Assembly (NCBI GenBank): GCA_029298735.1
Contig: JANSLP010000308.1
Location: 1 to 38,831, forward strand
Source: Ophiostoma sp. CBS 140.51
Lineage: Eukaryota > Ascomycota > Sordariomycetes > Ophiostomatales > Ophiostomataceae
Length of the DNA: 38,831 nt
Direction of reading: 5' to 3'
Positions 21,468 through 33,346 of the stretch are shown here, one piece after another. Positions within the stretch are counted from its first letter, which is position 1; each line of letters begins with the position of its first letter. A program made the position numbers and the translations under genes. Under the pieces are notes generated by a model, which was not told where the DNA came from, made no database searches, and saw only the letters and a list, made by a program, of their open reading frames with translations.

Positions 21468-24400
21468 CTGGGCCTGTTCTGGACTGGACTTGACCCGTTA
21501 CTGTTTAGTGTCTCGTCGCTCCGCCGTAATAACAATCAATTTCGTGACGACACACCCAGAGGCCAGACACCCACACCCCCGTATTTGGTATTTTGATTTT
21601 CGGTGGCATGGCGAGATTGGCTCAATCTTCTTGGGAGCCCATTGTTTTTTGGCTTCTTCAAGCCACTAAACTGTCCGCCAATTTCAGAGTTTTCGACATT
21701 TGACCGTTTTGAGGAACGGCTTCGTAAGAGATCGCGGCCTCGGCGGGCAAGAGCCTTTCCTTAGATGGAAGTAACGGGTTGGGAAGGTGCGACTGGCCTG
21801 GAGGTCAGGGGATATGACAAGTAAAGTACGGCGTATTACGGGACGTTGTCAGCCAGACAGGTCATGTATTAGTTCACCCAAAGTGTATGTCAAAATACAT
21901 TGGCGTACATTCAGGCACAGCCTTCGGCGACAGCTACGGGAGAACGGGAGAGCGGCCTTTGACGTAAGATGGCCGTTGGGCCACGAGTAATGAAGGCCAA
22001 AAATAACGGGGGCGTTACTGTGTGGAATTGGACTTTTTCCTTAGTCTGTTAGGTCTTTTTCAGCGACGAATAAATGCACCGCAGTTTGTCGAGATTTTCT
22101 TTGATCGAATGTCTTTTTATGTCTTGAAGTCGTGTCCATTGCTTCAGTGGGTTAGAGCGAGAGAGTGTGCAAAAACAACGCGTATTTGTTGCTCATGTCT
22201 CTGCCAAGCCAAAACGGTCGTGTCGGGCGGAGCAGGGGAGATGTCCGTTTTAGAGTGAATCAGAGTGGTACTTGGAGATAGGTGACGAAACGGTGGAATG
22301 GCTGGTACTACGTCCTTTCTCTCCGTATTGAACCCGTGCATCGTCTCGTTCAATGTGGGTCAGCAGGGAAATCTGAAAAAGAAAGAGTGGGCAGGGCATC
22401 GTCGTGCAGCGAGGGAAAGAAGGAAGGAACGGCTGGGTGGCGGCTAGGACGGCGGGCGAGGGAAAATGGAAGGCGGCGAGGAAGACGAGGGAGCGCAGGA
22501 GCGAAGGAAAGAACAACCCAAAAAACCACTCGTCGAAGAGGAAAGAGAGAAAAAGGGGGTGTGGAGCCCGCTCTGGAAATCTTGAAAGAGCCAGTACCCA
22601 TGACCTGGACGAATGAGGCGGCGTGAACAACAGGACCTGTTCAGTCTTTCCTGCCTGTTCTTGTTTTCTCGTGGTAGAAAGTGCGCACTGTGCCACAGGA
22701 CGGAAAGTGCCCGAGGGAATGTGAGAGAAGCAGAGCAAAAACAGGTTTGACGTTCCACAATATCGTAACTAGGCCGTGTTTATACTGTATATGTTACAGT
22801 GCACATCAGACAAAGAACAGGGCATGGCTCGGGAGCAGTGGAGACCTTTTGCAGGCCCTCTCTGTCCTTTCCTTTCCATGAAAACGGGGTCCTGTGTCAA
22901 ATTGGTGTGAGCCAGGGTCCCTGCGAGAAGACGAACATTTGCAATTTGTGTGAATGAACAGGCAACGGCTGCTGGGCCTGTTGGGCCCTGTATATCTGTA
23001 TGTTTGGTTCTGGGATCGCTGGCCGGACGGATAGGCTGCCGTGAACGAGGTGTTGGAGAAACCGTCCAGGCGGCGAGATTGAAACCAAATGGTGACAGAC
23101 TTAAAGGCAGAGAGAAACAGGCACAGACAGAGCACAGGCGAGCATCAAAGCGAGACAGCCGGATGTCGACTTGCGAACTGATGAGAGACAAGACTGACAG
23201 AGACTCCGGTGTCGTCCTCCTGCATCGTCAAGGTACATGGGAACTGGAGAAACTGGGTCCGCCAGTCCTGCATGGCTGGTCTCAAGACGGTTTCTTGATG
23301 TCCTTTGTGTCCTTTCTTCCTTTTCATTGTCTCTCCTTCAACAGCCGTTGCTCCTTTGCTCCAACGCAGTCCAAAGTGAGGGATTTCCTGGGACCGATGC
23401 GGCCCTTGCCTGCATGCTCCTGCTTTCTTCCATGTGGGACTCTCAGTGGGAGGCTACTATTTGAATACTACTATGCGACAGAGAGCCAATAAAAGGAAAA
23501 CAAAATGAGAGCTGCGTAAGAAAAGAGGAGAAGCCCGAGGCGCCAGACAGCGCCAGAGAACGCCAGAGAACGACGCCAGAGTTGCCAGAACCCAACGACG
23601 GCCAGAAACGGGCTGGGCTAGCTCCAGGGTCTATTGGACGGAGACGCTGGAAGGGGAAGGGAACGAGTCGACGAAGAAGAAGACATGGAAGAGAAAGAAC
23701 ACCAAGAACAACTTCTTGAAGAACCAAGCGACGGCTGGCCTGACGATGTAATTTGCGAATGGCGGCCCCCCTTTTATTTTACTGGGACACTAACGAAGTC
23801 GACGATCGGTCAATATGGCAAGGCAAGCGAGGCAAGGCAGGAACAAGAACAAGACGGCGACATGTTGACGGAGGGACGATGGAAGATTGAAGTGAAGAAC
23901 AAGAGTAAACCGGAATCAAGAAAAGCGACAATCGTCAACCTGCAGAATCGGCAGCCTCTGCAACAGACGAAGAGACGCCGTCGTTTGGAGAAGTGAAAAA
24001 GGGTCTCCTTTCGGACCTTAGGGTCCATATCCACTGGAACGGTCTGGGAGAACACAGAAGAGGCAGGAATTAGAAGAGGCTGCAGCGGATCCAGCTCTGT
24101 TAGCCAAGAACACCAAAGAACATCTTCATCAGTGAGGAAACCCCAACCTCGGCGGGTCCCAAACGATCCGATTTGCCAGACCGCTTCTTTGGTGAGCATC
24201 CAAAGAGTATCAAAGACAGCCCAGCCGTTCGACAAGGAAATGGCGGTACGGACAAAGCATTGCTGTCTTTGGCCGTCTTTCTTTCTTCGTCTGATGTTCC
24301 CGTTGCGGGCGAGGGATGTGCTTGTGCCGTCTCTCCAACCAGTCGCTCTTCTTCTTGCTTTACACTCTCTGTCTGCTTTGCCGTTTCGCTGTGGTTTGGT

Positions 24401-25130
24401 GTGGTTTGGGACGTTCGTTTCGGATAATTTTGAAGCGCCAGCAACGAGCGTGCACAAAAGTATCGCTGTGTGTCCGGCATCTCGGGTTTGCCCCTGGGGC
24501 ACGGAGGCATATGCCACGTTTGGGGGTTCAATGGTGACCCACAATCCACAGTTGCAACGGTCTCCCTTTGATACTTTGCGAGCATCAAGCCTTCTGAGCC
24601 TCCTATTTTCTTTTTTCGTAGCCCTTTTGTCGCCAGTCCAGGGAGTCCACATGGACTCCGTTTTGGTATTGGTCGTTCTCGCTCTTCTTCTTCCCTCGTA
24701 CTTCATTCTCCGCCGCAGGAAACAGTCCGAAGCTACAGGGACTTGCTTCCTCCTGCTTCCTCGGCTGTGTCAAGACAAAGAAGAGTGTTCACGGAAAATC
24801 AAGGTGTTCGCAGTAGATCCGAATATCCAAGGGTCTTGCTAGGAGTCGTGGGTTTGTTTTGTTTGGCGCCAGGGGCGACAAAGCGACTTGTGACTCGCTG
24901 TTCATCATTCTCTGTAGTTTTTCCCCTACCACATACGACGGCCACCATCGAAACGTCAACATTACACGCGAGATGAGGCACACCCCAGAAGGGGAAACTG
25001 CCCAAAAATATCCTCCGTTCTGAAATATGGAGGAGAGGGAATATCAATATGAAAGTGAACCCAAATAGTAATATGTCGCTCACAGGGACCAGCCACCTCA
25101 GCCTGCTATTGGCCTATTATTGGTGCGCTG

Positions 25131-25200
25131 TGCCTGTTCCTGATTGCTCCTGTCTGTTCCCGTCTGTTCCTTTTTCTGTTCCTGGCCGTTCCTGTCTCAA
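25131..25200. repeat. Degenerate TGTTCC-rich repeat tract
   Basis: Six or more imperfect copies of a unit around CTGTTCCTG occur within about 70 bases on the + strand. Unit spacing is irregular. No coding potential is recognised. Confidence 0.6.
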
Positions 25201-26606
25201 TAGCAGACGGCGGATGGCGCTGGTATAGGGCGATATGGGTGGTGCAGAGTGTCGTCTACTGTGTGCTGGTATTGCCCTCTGACAACGCAATCCCCCGGAA
25301 ATCCATCCACCGAAATTTCATACCGACTGCTGTTATTGTTGTATTGGTGTGTTCTGCCGCTTAAAGTGCAGGTAGAGTCATAAAGAAGACACACAGGAGA
25401 AGGAAAAGGAAATGAACAAGGCGACGACGCGTCACACGTTGCATAACATTGATAAAGAGCCAAATTCATTCCAGAAGATGAAGAAGGGTAGCCAGCCGCG
25501 TTGTCAAAGTTAAGACGAGATCACCCAGAACCAAAATAAGGACCACGTGCAAATGGGGTGTAATAAAAGAGGCAATATCAGAAAGGGAATATCAAATTCA
25601 AAATTCAAAACAAAGACGACACGTCAAATGAGGTCACGTGTTTCGGCGTGGCTCACTGTAACGGACATTCCAGATTCACTCGATATCCTCACATCGCACA
25701 ATGCATCACAAACTCCGGCGAGTCAAACACAAGAAAGTCGTTTCTGTCGGTTTTGTCTGGCTCGGCAACACAGCCGAGCGGTGCACAGAATTTTACGGCT
25801 TCTTTATCTGACTGTGTTTCGTCGTCTTTTGTCCTTCTTTTCTTCATCGTTGTACTCCGTGCTCCGTGGGGGCGTTGTTCTCAACCAAATCGACGCCAGC
25901 TGGCTTTGTGTACAAATATTATCGTACGGCTTACAAAAACGCCATACGCCATGCACAGCCAGCACATTTTGCATTTCTCTGCAGCCTTGGTGATGCGACA
26001 TCATTGTGCATGTTGTGAGTGGTGTAAGATAAGCTTCACAGTACTGAGGACAGTCACAGCTGCCTGTTCTTTCATGACTGATCTTCGACGTCGTTGCTGT
26101 GGTCTCCTTTCTTTCTTGACGCTGGCTGATTAGGAGACTCATTTGGTTCATTTGGTTCATTTTTGGTTCAATTGGTTGTCGTCGCTTCTCGTTGGTCGGA
26201 ATTTCATTTTCTTGTTGCTTGGCTGATGGTGATTTCGCTTTTCTTCTTTGACAGTGTCTCGCCCTTGTCGTCTCTGTGTCTCGCCTGAGGGTTTGTTTTG
26301 TTTTTTTGGTGTCGTTCAGGCGTTAAGTAGACTAGCTCCGTTTCTCTCCGTTTTCATTTCATGTTCCCAGTCGAGCCAATGTCCTTCCTGTCCACCGTTT
26401 TATTGTCCCCACTGGCAAGATCCAGACACAGAAATAAGCCCCTTTTTCACGAGGTGCAGAGGTCCATTTTCACGCCCAACCTTCCGTCTGCCTCCTGTTC
26501 TCCCCACCCACACCACCTCGTTTTTTTGTCTTCTTTCCTATTTTACGAACCGGTGCGGGTGCACAGATCACAGAAGAACACCCAAAGCCAAGGACGGCGT
26601 CGTTCA

Positions 26607-26631
26607 GTGGGCGAAGTGGGCGAAGTGGGCC
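26607..26631. repeat. GTGGGCGAA tandem repeat
   Basis: Two perfect nine-base units and most of a third (GTGGGCGAA) in non-coding DNA. Confidence 0.75.
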
Positions 26632-29600
26632 TGCTGGCCAGACGCCCGGATCACTCTTTGGCGCGGTGTGTGCCACTGGGGCAGGCTATTGTTTTCTTTT
26701 TCTGTTTGTGTGAAATGTGAACTTGCATTCAAGATTCAAGACTGGCCTATGCCGTGAAGAGTTCAAGATGCATTCGTCGATGGCAGTCGAGTGTTCTTTG
26801 ACGGCTGTGCAGACTCTTTGACAGTATTGCTGTCCATTAAAAGGCGATCAAAGAACCTCCGCCTCGTTCAAGATGCACGTTGCAGCTGCAGCGACGGGGG
26901 CCAGTTCAAGCCAAAGCCCCAGAAACTATCTGCAAAACCCAACCTCGAATTTTGATATTTGTATCCACAACTCCTGAGTTGCCAATATCCGCCAATGATC
27001 AAGTTGGCGAAGACCAGCCGCATCGGACAGTGTGGACCGTCAAAGCAAAGTCTGTGGTCTTGCTGCAGAAGAGTGATCCTTGCTGGCGTTTGTTGACAGA
27101 CATGTTTAAGCGTCAACGTCAAGAACGTTCTCCATTTCTCGTCCTTCGTTCTCCATAGTGCTGGAGTGCTGCCCATAATAAACTCCCACAAAAACACAAA
27201 AGCCTCACAGCCCACAGTCCACATCCGACAGCCACCCCTGACCAGCGGAATTTACGCAGCACTTGCACACAGAATGGAGTCGTCTTGCTACGAGCAATAC
27301 TCCGTACGGCTAGCATCTTTTCTGGCATCGTGGACCTCCAGCCTCGGTGTCGTCTTTCCTTCTTTCCTTCTTTCTTTCTTTTTGTTGGTTTTTGTTGGGC
27401 GGCTGGCGGCTGATGCCTTGCAGGAACAGCCTGTTCTTTTGCTGCTTCCTCTTGCCTCATCTGGTTACTTGGAAAGTCTGTAGATCTGTGAGACCCACGG
27501 CTTGGTAGATGATGAGCACACAAAAAATATCCACAGAGAAAACAAAGACGGACATGAGGGAACATACGATGTGCAGGATTCACGCCGGTGGAAAATTGTC
27601 TGAAAATGTCTGAAAATGGCTCTTTCCATATAAACGCGGATACTCCAAAAAGAGCCAACTCCAGCCAGACTTTTGAAGAGGCAGGAAATTGTTGTTCTCT
27701 GTACATTGGCAGCTTCCCGTTCTGTATCTGTCTGTCTTCTTCGAAATGCTCTTCACGATAAGATATTGTATTACTTGATATTTGGATTCCCGTCCTGTCT
27801 TGAACACAGCCCTGTGCTGTCAGCCTGCTTTGACAGTACAAGTCATTTTCTCAGGCCGTGCCCTGGCGCTGGCCATGGCCCTGTTGGCCTGTGCGTTGCA
27901 GGCTCAGCTGGAGGAGGAATGTGTGCCAAAAACAGAACCTCACAGGCCGTACTGAGCCACTGCAAGTTTATCCACCATCGCAGGGCATCATATATCTTGG
28001 TTCTCACACAGGCTGTTGTTCGTGAAGCTGAAAGGGCCTCGCCGCAGTCAATATTCGAGAGGATCATCAAAAGCCATGACCATGCACGAGGCTTACTGTT
28101 GATTCTCGTGTTGGCGACCGTATCTCTTGCCCGTTTTGACGATATCATAAGCCAGGCAACCAACAACAGACAACGTCGCAGTCGAGTGCCAACAATAGGT
28201 ACGAAGTAACAGTCAACAACAGGCAGACATGCGCCTCATTCTGTGAACCTTCCCAGTTTGGAAGATACAAAACGAGTCCTATTGCCATCGTACTTGTAGA
28301 GTTATCGTCGACGAGTATGTCATCCAGATGAGGAATAAACGGGGACAACAAAAGAACAGGTAAGCTTCCCAAAAGGATGCAAGGATTACAGGGACCTCTC
28401 GTGAGGCAGGAGGCGATAAATGATGATTTGATGATGGAAGGAAGGCAAAGAGGACGGCAAAAGAATGTGCCTCGATTGGACGGCTGGAGCAGGCTGGGCG
28501 CACAAATCGTACACGGATGGCGTCCCCGATTCCAGACACCCAGATGCATCCTTCTCCATCGTGCATACGAGATATTGATGCTTCATACACGAATCCGTGC
28601 CCATTCTCTTCTCTCTTCCTCCTCCTTCCTTCGCCACAGTATTGACGTCGACGACGATGCAGGGTGGTGTGGTGGGTGAGAATCAAAAATGTGCACACTG
28701 TGATATGGACAGCCGTGTCTACCCAGACGAGCCGAGAACGCCTTGTCATTCGTCGGCATTTGACGCAGCAGGTTTTTGTCGTCCGGGCTTTCCAATACGC
28801 TGCCTGCCAGGCTGAAGCAAAGTACACACACGATGTATTCCGGAGTACTTCTTCGTTCAATGTCGACACACACTTGATTTCAGCTCCCTGTGACAGGCGA
28901 GACATGCTCTCACAGCTCAACCAGGGCTCGTGACTGGATTGACGAGTGACGAACGCGAGTGACGATGGCCCAGCCCTTTCCCACCGCTTCCACCGCCTCT
29001 AAAAAAAGCCCGGTTTATGCTGCCTCCTCTCAGTCTCTTTCCCCTCCAGCCAATGATTGTCCATTCTTTTGTGCAGCAGAAATGTCTTGCATCTCGCGGT
29101 CTCCAGCGCTGGCGGTGCGAGACAATCAGAGGGCGCCCGCTATTATGTCAAGCCAGGCTTGCCGAAAAGAAAAAGAAAATCTTTTAAAAAAAATCTCGGT
29201 CCGAGCAAATCGTCAAAAATAACTACGAATACATGACCCACGAGAAAAATAGAAGAGAAAAGAAAGAAAAAAGAAGAAAGAAGAAGGAAATTCGGCGACA
29301 GTATCGACGCCATCTCGGCAGCTACGTAATAATGGACTCCGCCGTCATAAACCCACTGAAATATTTTTGCCTCCTCAAAATTGAGAAGCCTGGACCTTTT
29401 CTGTTTGTGAGTGTGAATCTCGAATACGGGCGGAAGACCATTCTTGCCACACATCTCGGCGGCTGTCGTCACCTGGATATTCGCCCACGATAGGCTGCAG
29501 CATGACAGAAAGGACATGACTTTGTGACGTCTCAAAGTGAAGAGCAATGTGATTGTTCAAGACAAGCAACGTCAATCCAGCCTGTCAGCGTCTTCTGACA

Positions 29601-31060
29601 GCCGCCCGCCCTGCGTCTGTGGCCCGTCTCTTTGCAGTCCGTCCTGTCCGCCCAGTATTCCGTCTCACAGCCCGCGGGGCTCTGCATCGTCCAGCCCGAT
29701 TCTAGCGGTGAAGTGATGCCGCCAGACGACTCCCTTGGACTCACTCTTGTCTCGAACTTGATCTGCACGGCTCCGCAGGGAGGAGAGTGAACTGACAAAT
29801 CACAGGCGCAGCAATGATGGTTGAGATTCTGTTCATATTCCCCCTCCATTCTTTCCCACAAGCCCACTATCCCACTGCCCCAACCTCGAGAATAAGCCCC
29901 CTCCTTTTTGGGCACTCTCGGCCTTGTCTCGCCATTTGCTCGACATCGCTCAATTTGTCTTCGCCAGACTAATGCACGTCGCTGCGTCCGTTTCTTTTCA
30001 CGGGAAGAAAAGGAACGCAAACTGAGTTAGAGCCCCTCGACCTCGACCTCGTGGGAACTCGTGATTTCCCTCGAACGGGCTAGACCTTCCGTTGTTTTGG
30101 CCGCTGTCCGCCATTCTGTCCCAACAATCTTTTAGGTCGACAATAACTCAGGAAGCACGCTTCAATTCTCGGTGCACATCACAAAAAAGAGGCGGCCATC
30201 TCATGACTGAAAAAGAAGAGATGGAAAGAAATAAAGAAAAAGGATGGCTGCTGCCTCGGTGCCGTGCTCGGACAGGCACCAGACTGACAGAGATGTCAAC
30301 GATTTACCAATCGGACCATTGCCAGACCGGCAGGCAGCCCTCTACCGATTGTGATTTGCGATTGAGTCAACGAGGGACATCCAGAACTTCAGAGATGCAG
30401 AGAGCCCCGCACTTGCGATGCAGACGCCCGAAGTCGCCCAAGTGGACGGACTGCCCTTGACAAAGAAACATCCCGACATGTTGTCCGTAGTCTGTCCGTG
30501 GTCGTTTTACATAGTAAACTGTCGGCCAACTTGACCGCTTCTTACTTGCACCAATATGGCTCTGACTGGCTCCCGTCTGTATGGACCCTTCGGGAACAGA
30601 TAGAACGCAGAGAGAGAAGCTCGGTCCAGGGAGAGTTGCAATGCAGCTTGTAGTCCGTTGCAGTCAGTCCCTTGGCCTTTTTTGTCGTGCCCCGCCCTCA
30701 CCTGCAGACCGACAGAATGTGAGAGACAAAAAAGGGAGACGCCAAAAACCTGCAGGAAGAAGGAGAGGGGTTGCAGACTCAGAACTCCGTGTGTGGGAGA
30801 CCAAGAGAAAGGACAGGGGAGCAGTTGAGAGCTTGCATATTGGCACTCACAGAAAAACTGACGACTCACGACAGCCGATCCGAAATGGAAAGTGAAGTGA
30901 GAAGGAGGGGTTCTCTTGTGTCGACTCCCCACGGAGCAGAACGGGGCTGCGCGGGTTAAAGTTTTGTCGCCTTTTTTCGTCGTCAGTTTATGAACATCCG
31001 TCAGCCTGCAGGAAGACAGGAAGAAGAAGAGAGGCACCACAAAAGAGGGGCAAACACAAA

Positions 31061-31099
31061 GTGGGAGGAAGTGGGAGGAAGTGGCAGCAAGTGGCAGGG
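31061..31099. repeat. GTGGGAGGAA decamer repeat
   Basis: Two perfect copies of GTGGGAGGAA are followed by two diverged copies (GTGGCAGCAA, GTGGCAGGGG). Confidence 0.8.
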
Positions 31100-32532
31100 G
31101 AAGGATGAGAATGATGATGAGGATGAGAAGGACGCAGCTCAGTACTGAGTACAGTTTCCCCGGGAATATCACAGTCGTCTCCAAATGAAGGATGTGCGGG
31201 AAAATACAGCGCCTCGCCCAGAACGACCGGTTGCCGCCGCAATACAATGTCAGAGTACATCTCACAGCGCAGTCGTCAATTTAAAGACGCTCACGTGGAA
31301 AGAGGTATTTTCTTTTCTGCTGCCCCTTCCTCAATATCGAAATGAAGTATGGCAATATCGGGCGGTGGTCTTGTTCCTTTGGGGCAGAGAAAGTGTGGGG
31401 GGGTACTCAAACGTGGAAACAACGTGAGCTCAAAAAGACAGTTCGGGGGCACAGGCTCAGAAGACGTGGACTCATTCCGGGAACAACCTTGACAAACGTG
31501 CACATGCATCCCAAAAACGGTCTTCCCGGGGAAAGGAATACAGTGACTGGAAAAGCAGCCGGCTTCCCCATTCAGCATCTTAACCGCTCGTTGCGAGTGT
31601 TTCTTGGCTCTTCTTGACTCCTTCGAGATGTCGAGGGGAAGAAAAACAGTCATTGGCCATGCAGCCCTTGCATAAGCTGTCACACCCTCTTCTTGTTCTT
31701 TCTCCAGGCACGTTGCTGTTGAGCAGTTTCTCGGTTTTGTTTCCTCTACTTGTCCCTCTTTCAATTACAAAACAATCTCCCGTAGGGTATGCCTAGGAAA
31801 GCCGAGAGTGCCCAGGCTGTTGAAAGTGGTCTTGTCTTTGGGGTCCCCGCCATTTGTACGGAACCAGCGGAACCTGGTCGTCCCGATGGAGGGGAGACAA
31901 GCAAAATAAAGGATCGTGAAAAAAGAGTCATGAGAAGACAAAAAGACGACAAAACGCCGAGGATCGCTGAAAGCGGAATGGGAATAACCATGGCTCTGTT
32001 TCTCTTGTCTCTTTCTCTTCCATCTCCATTGCGGCCCAACTTGACTTGAGAAAGACGACCATCACTGGCCGGACTCGCATGCTGCAAATGCACGATGCAG
32101 AAAGGGGACATCCGGTTATAAAAATGTAAAAAAAGAGAGAGACGATAAAATCATGTCTTCTTTATGTACGGGGGAGTGAAATCACACAATCGATCAATCG
32201 ACTATGTTGGCATAACATTAGTATCCGAGTTACTCGAGGGCCATACGTCACTGTCTCTTGGGAGGCAAACACTGCATGATGCCAAAGTGTATAATTCCAA
32301 AGTGAACGACCAATGGAGGCTCTACCATGTATGCTTGTAAGAGTAGGCAACCGCCTGTCACATGACTGACCGTGTAAATCGAACACAACCTCATCCTTCG
32401 ACTGCATCGGAATGAAAGGACAGAAGGATCGGGTGGCACCGTTGCCTAGACTCTCATAATCTGAATCATGGCAATATCTAAGCTCGTCTGACAAGCTACA
32501 ATACAACCAATAGACATCGTCATGACACAATC

Positions 32533-33131
32533 ATGATGAATGGAGACAATGATGTCTCAATGACGGAAGTGATAACGGCCCAGTGGTGTCGAAGTGAGCT
32601 CTTGATGTTGAGGTTGAAGACGGTGGCACACCCAAGAAAGCCCGGCTTTCATCTACACCGGCAGAGCAGGGGGTCTACCTTCTAGGTGTCCATGGCGAAC
32701 TCATGAACGACTGCAGGACGATGCCAACGAGGACATCCTTTCCACGGCATCTTCTGAAGCATCTCTCTTAGAAGACGACGTCAACTTCCGCGAGGTTCTG
32801 GTGGCGAACAGCATCCACTTGGTTGGTGGCCGTAGCCTGTCTGACCATGTCCAGGCCATGGTCGATCATATCGTGGGCAGCCGGTATCGCCACAGATCTT
32901 TGCCAAAGTTCTGGACGCCGACGCCAGATCGACTCTATGGGTACAGTCGGGTCTCTCATCTACCGGACGGAGAATGTCCTGCCTCCGCTGGCACGGAGGG
33001 CGGTCCCCTCTTCTACCCGTTCTTGTGGTCTCCTTTTTGGGCTCGACGGCAACGTTTGGGCGGCCACCAACGAGTGTCTCGAAGCAATTCGGCGCGTACT
33101 AGAAACCGTGTCGGATACAGTTGGGTAATAT
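32533..33131 (+). pseudogene. Frameshifted, internally deleted pseudogene of the DUF7924-like family
   Basis: A decayed third copy of the family, in opposite orientation to the two intact genes. Recognisable pieces in order are: ALDVEVEDGGTPKKARL (about 32598-32648, after an in-frame TGA), matching the basic N-terminal motif ...PKKARL of both paralogues; DVNFREVLVANSIHL (about 32777-32821), matching ENYRDVLSNNNIHM; TPTPDRLYGYS (32915-32947), matching TPTPDLLFG; PLFYPFL; and, in a shifted frame, DGNVWAATNECL (about 33051-33086), matching EGNMWVASNQCL. The final EAIRRVLETVSDTV may correspond to the C-terminal AAIQRSLDTI helix. Two frame changes, one stop and deletion of most of residues 45-225 make it non-functional. 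No frame keeps the E-x-K motif. It converges on the intact gene at 33347-34984. Confidence 0.8.
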
Positions 33132-33346
33132 ATATGTGGTATTCAAAATTGATTTAAATGCTCATGTAAAACTAGTAAATAAACACAAAAAGGATGTCCA
33201 AAATATAAAATCAAATGACAGCCAAATAAAATAAACAAATAAAAGGCATGCAGTCATCCAAAAAAAAAAAAAAAAAAAAAATCAAGTCGTAAATGTGAAA
33301 ATCAAATGATAAAAGAGACCAAAAAAAGCAGAGCATCACCCATCGA
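33132..33346. other. Convergent spacer between the pseudogene and the first paralogue
   Basis: AT-rich spacer with a run of 22 A residues at 33260-33281, which is T22 in the sense of the minus-strand gene. It probably contains the 3' UTR of the gene at 33347-34984. I see no similarity to the 3' region of the second paralogue. Confidence 0.6.

Larger units (their letters stand above)
21261..32532. other. Long gene-poor stretch, no supportable gene
   Basis: About 11.3 kb in which I cannot support any gene, tRNA, rRNA or transposable element. Several ORFs exceed 150 codons on opposite strands of the same DNA (23810-24706 minus against 24132-24842 plus; 27119-27841 minus against 27673-28209 plus). 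None shows a domain or a credible composition. Base composition is mixed rather than AT-rich, so it does not look like classic repeat-induced point mutation. Short tandem repeats occur at 21442-21467, 25131-25200, 26607-26631 and 31061-31099. Possible contents include regulatory DNA, non-coding transcripts or very decayed genes. Confidence 0.5.

Noticed and set aside
23810..24842. Two overlapping long ORFs on opposite strands (298 codons minus, 236 codons plus)
   Set aside because: Neither shows a domain or sensible composition and they overlap; I could not support either. A protein search would decide.
24929..24945. ACATACGACGGCCACC resembling the start of a fungal 5S rRNA
   Set aside because: Only the first bases agree; the downstream sequence lacks the internal control region and the rest of the 5S sequence.
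3590..30090. Scattered GGTTCGA-like tRNA B-box matches (near 3600, 5195, 8788, 30072, minus strand)
   Set aside because: None has an A box at the right distance or folds into a cloverleaf by inspection.
30507..31265. 252-codon minus-strand ORF
   Set aside because: Low-complexity Ser/Leu/Phe/Pro translation with no family motif.
32162..32530. 122-codon minus-strand ORF next to the pseudogene
   Set aside because: No resemblance to the DUF7924-like family or any other that I recognise; no copy of it beside the other members.
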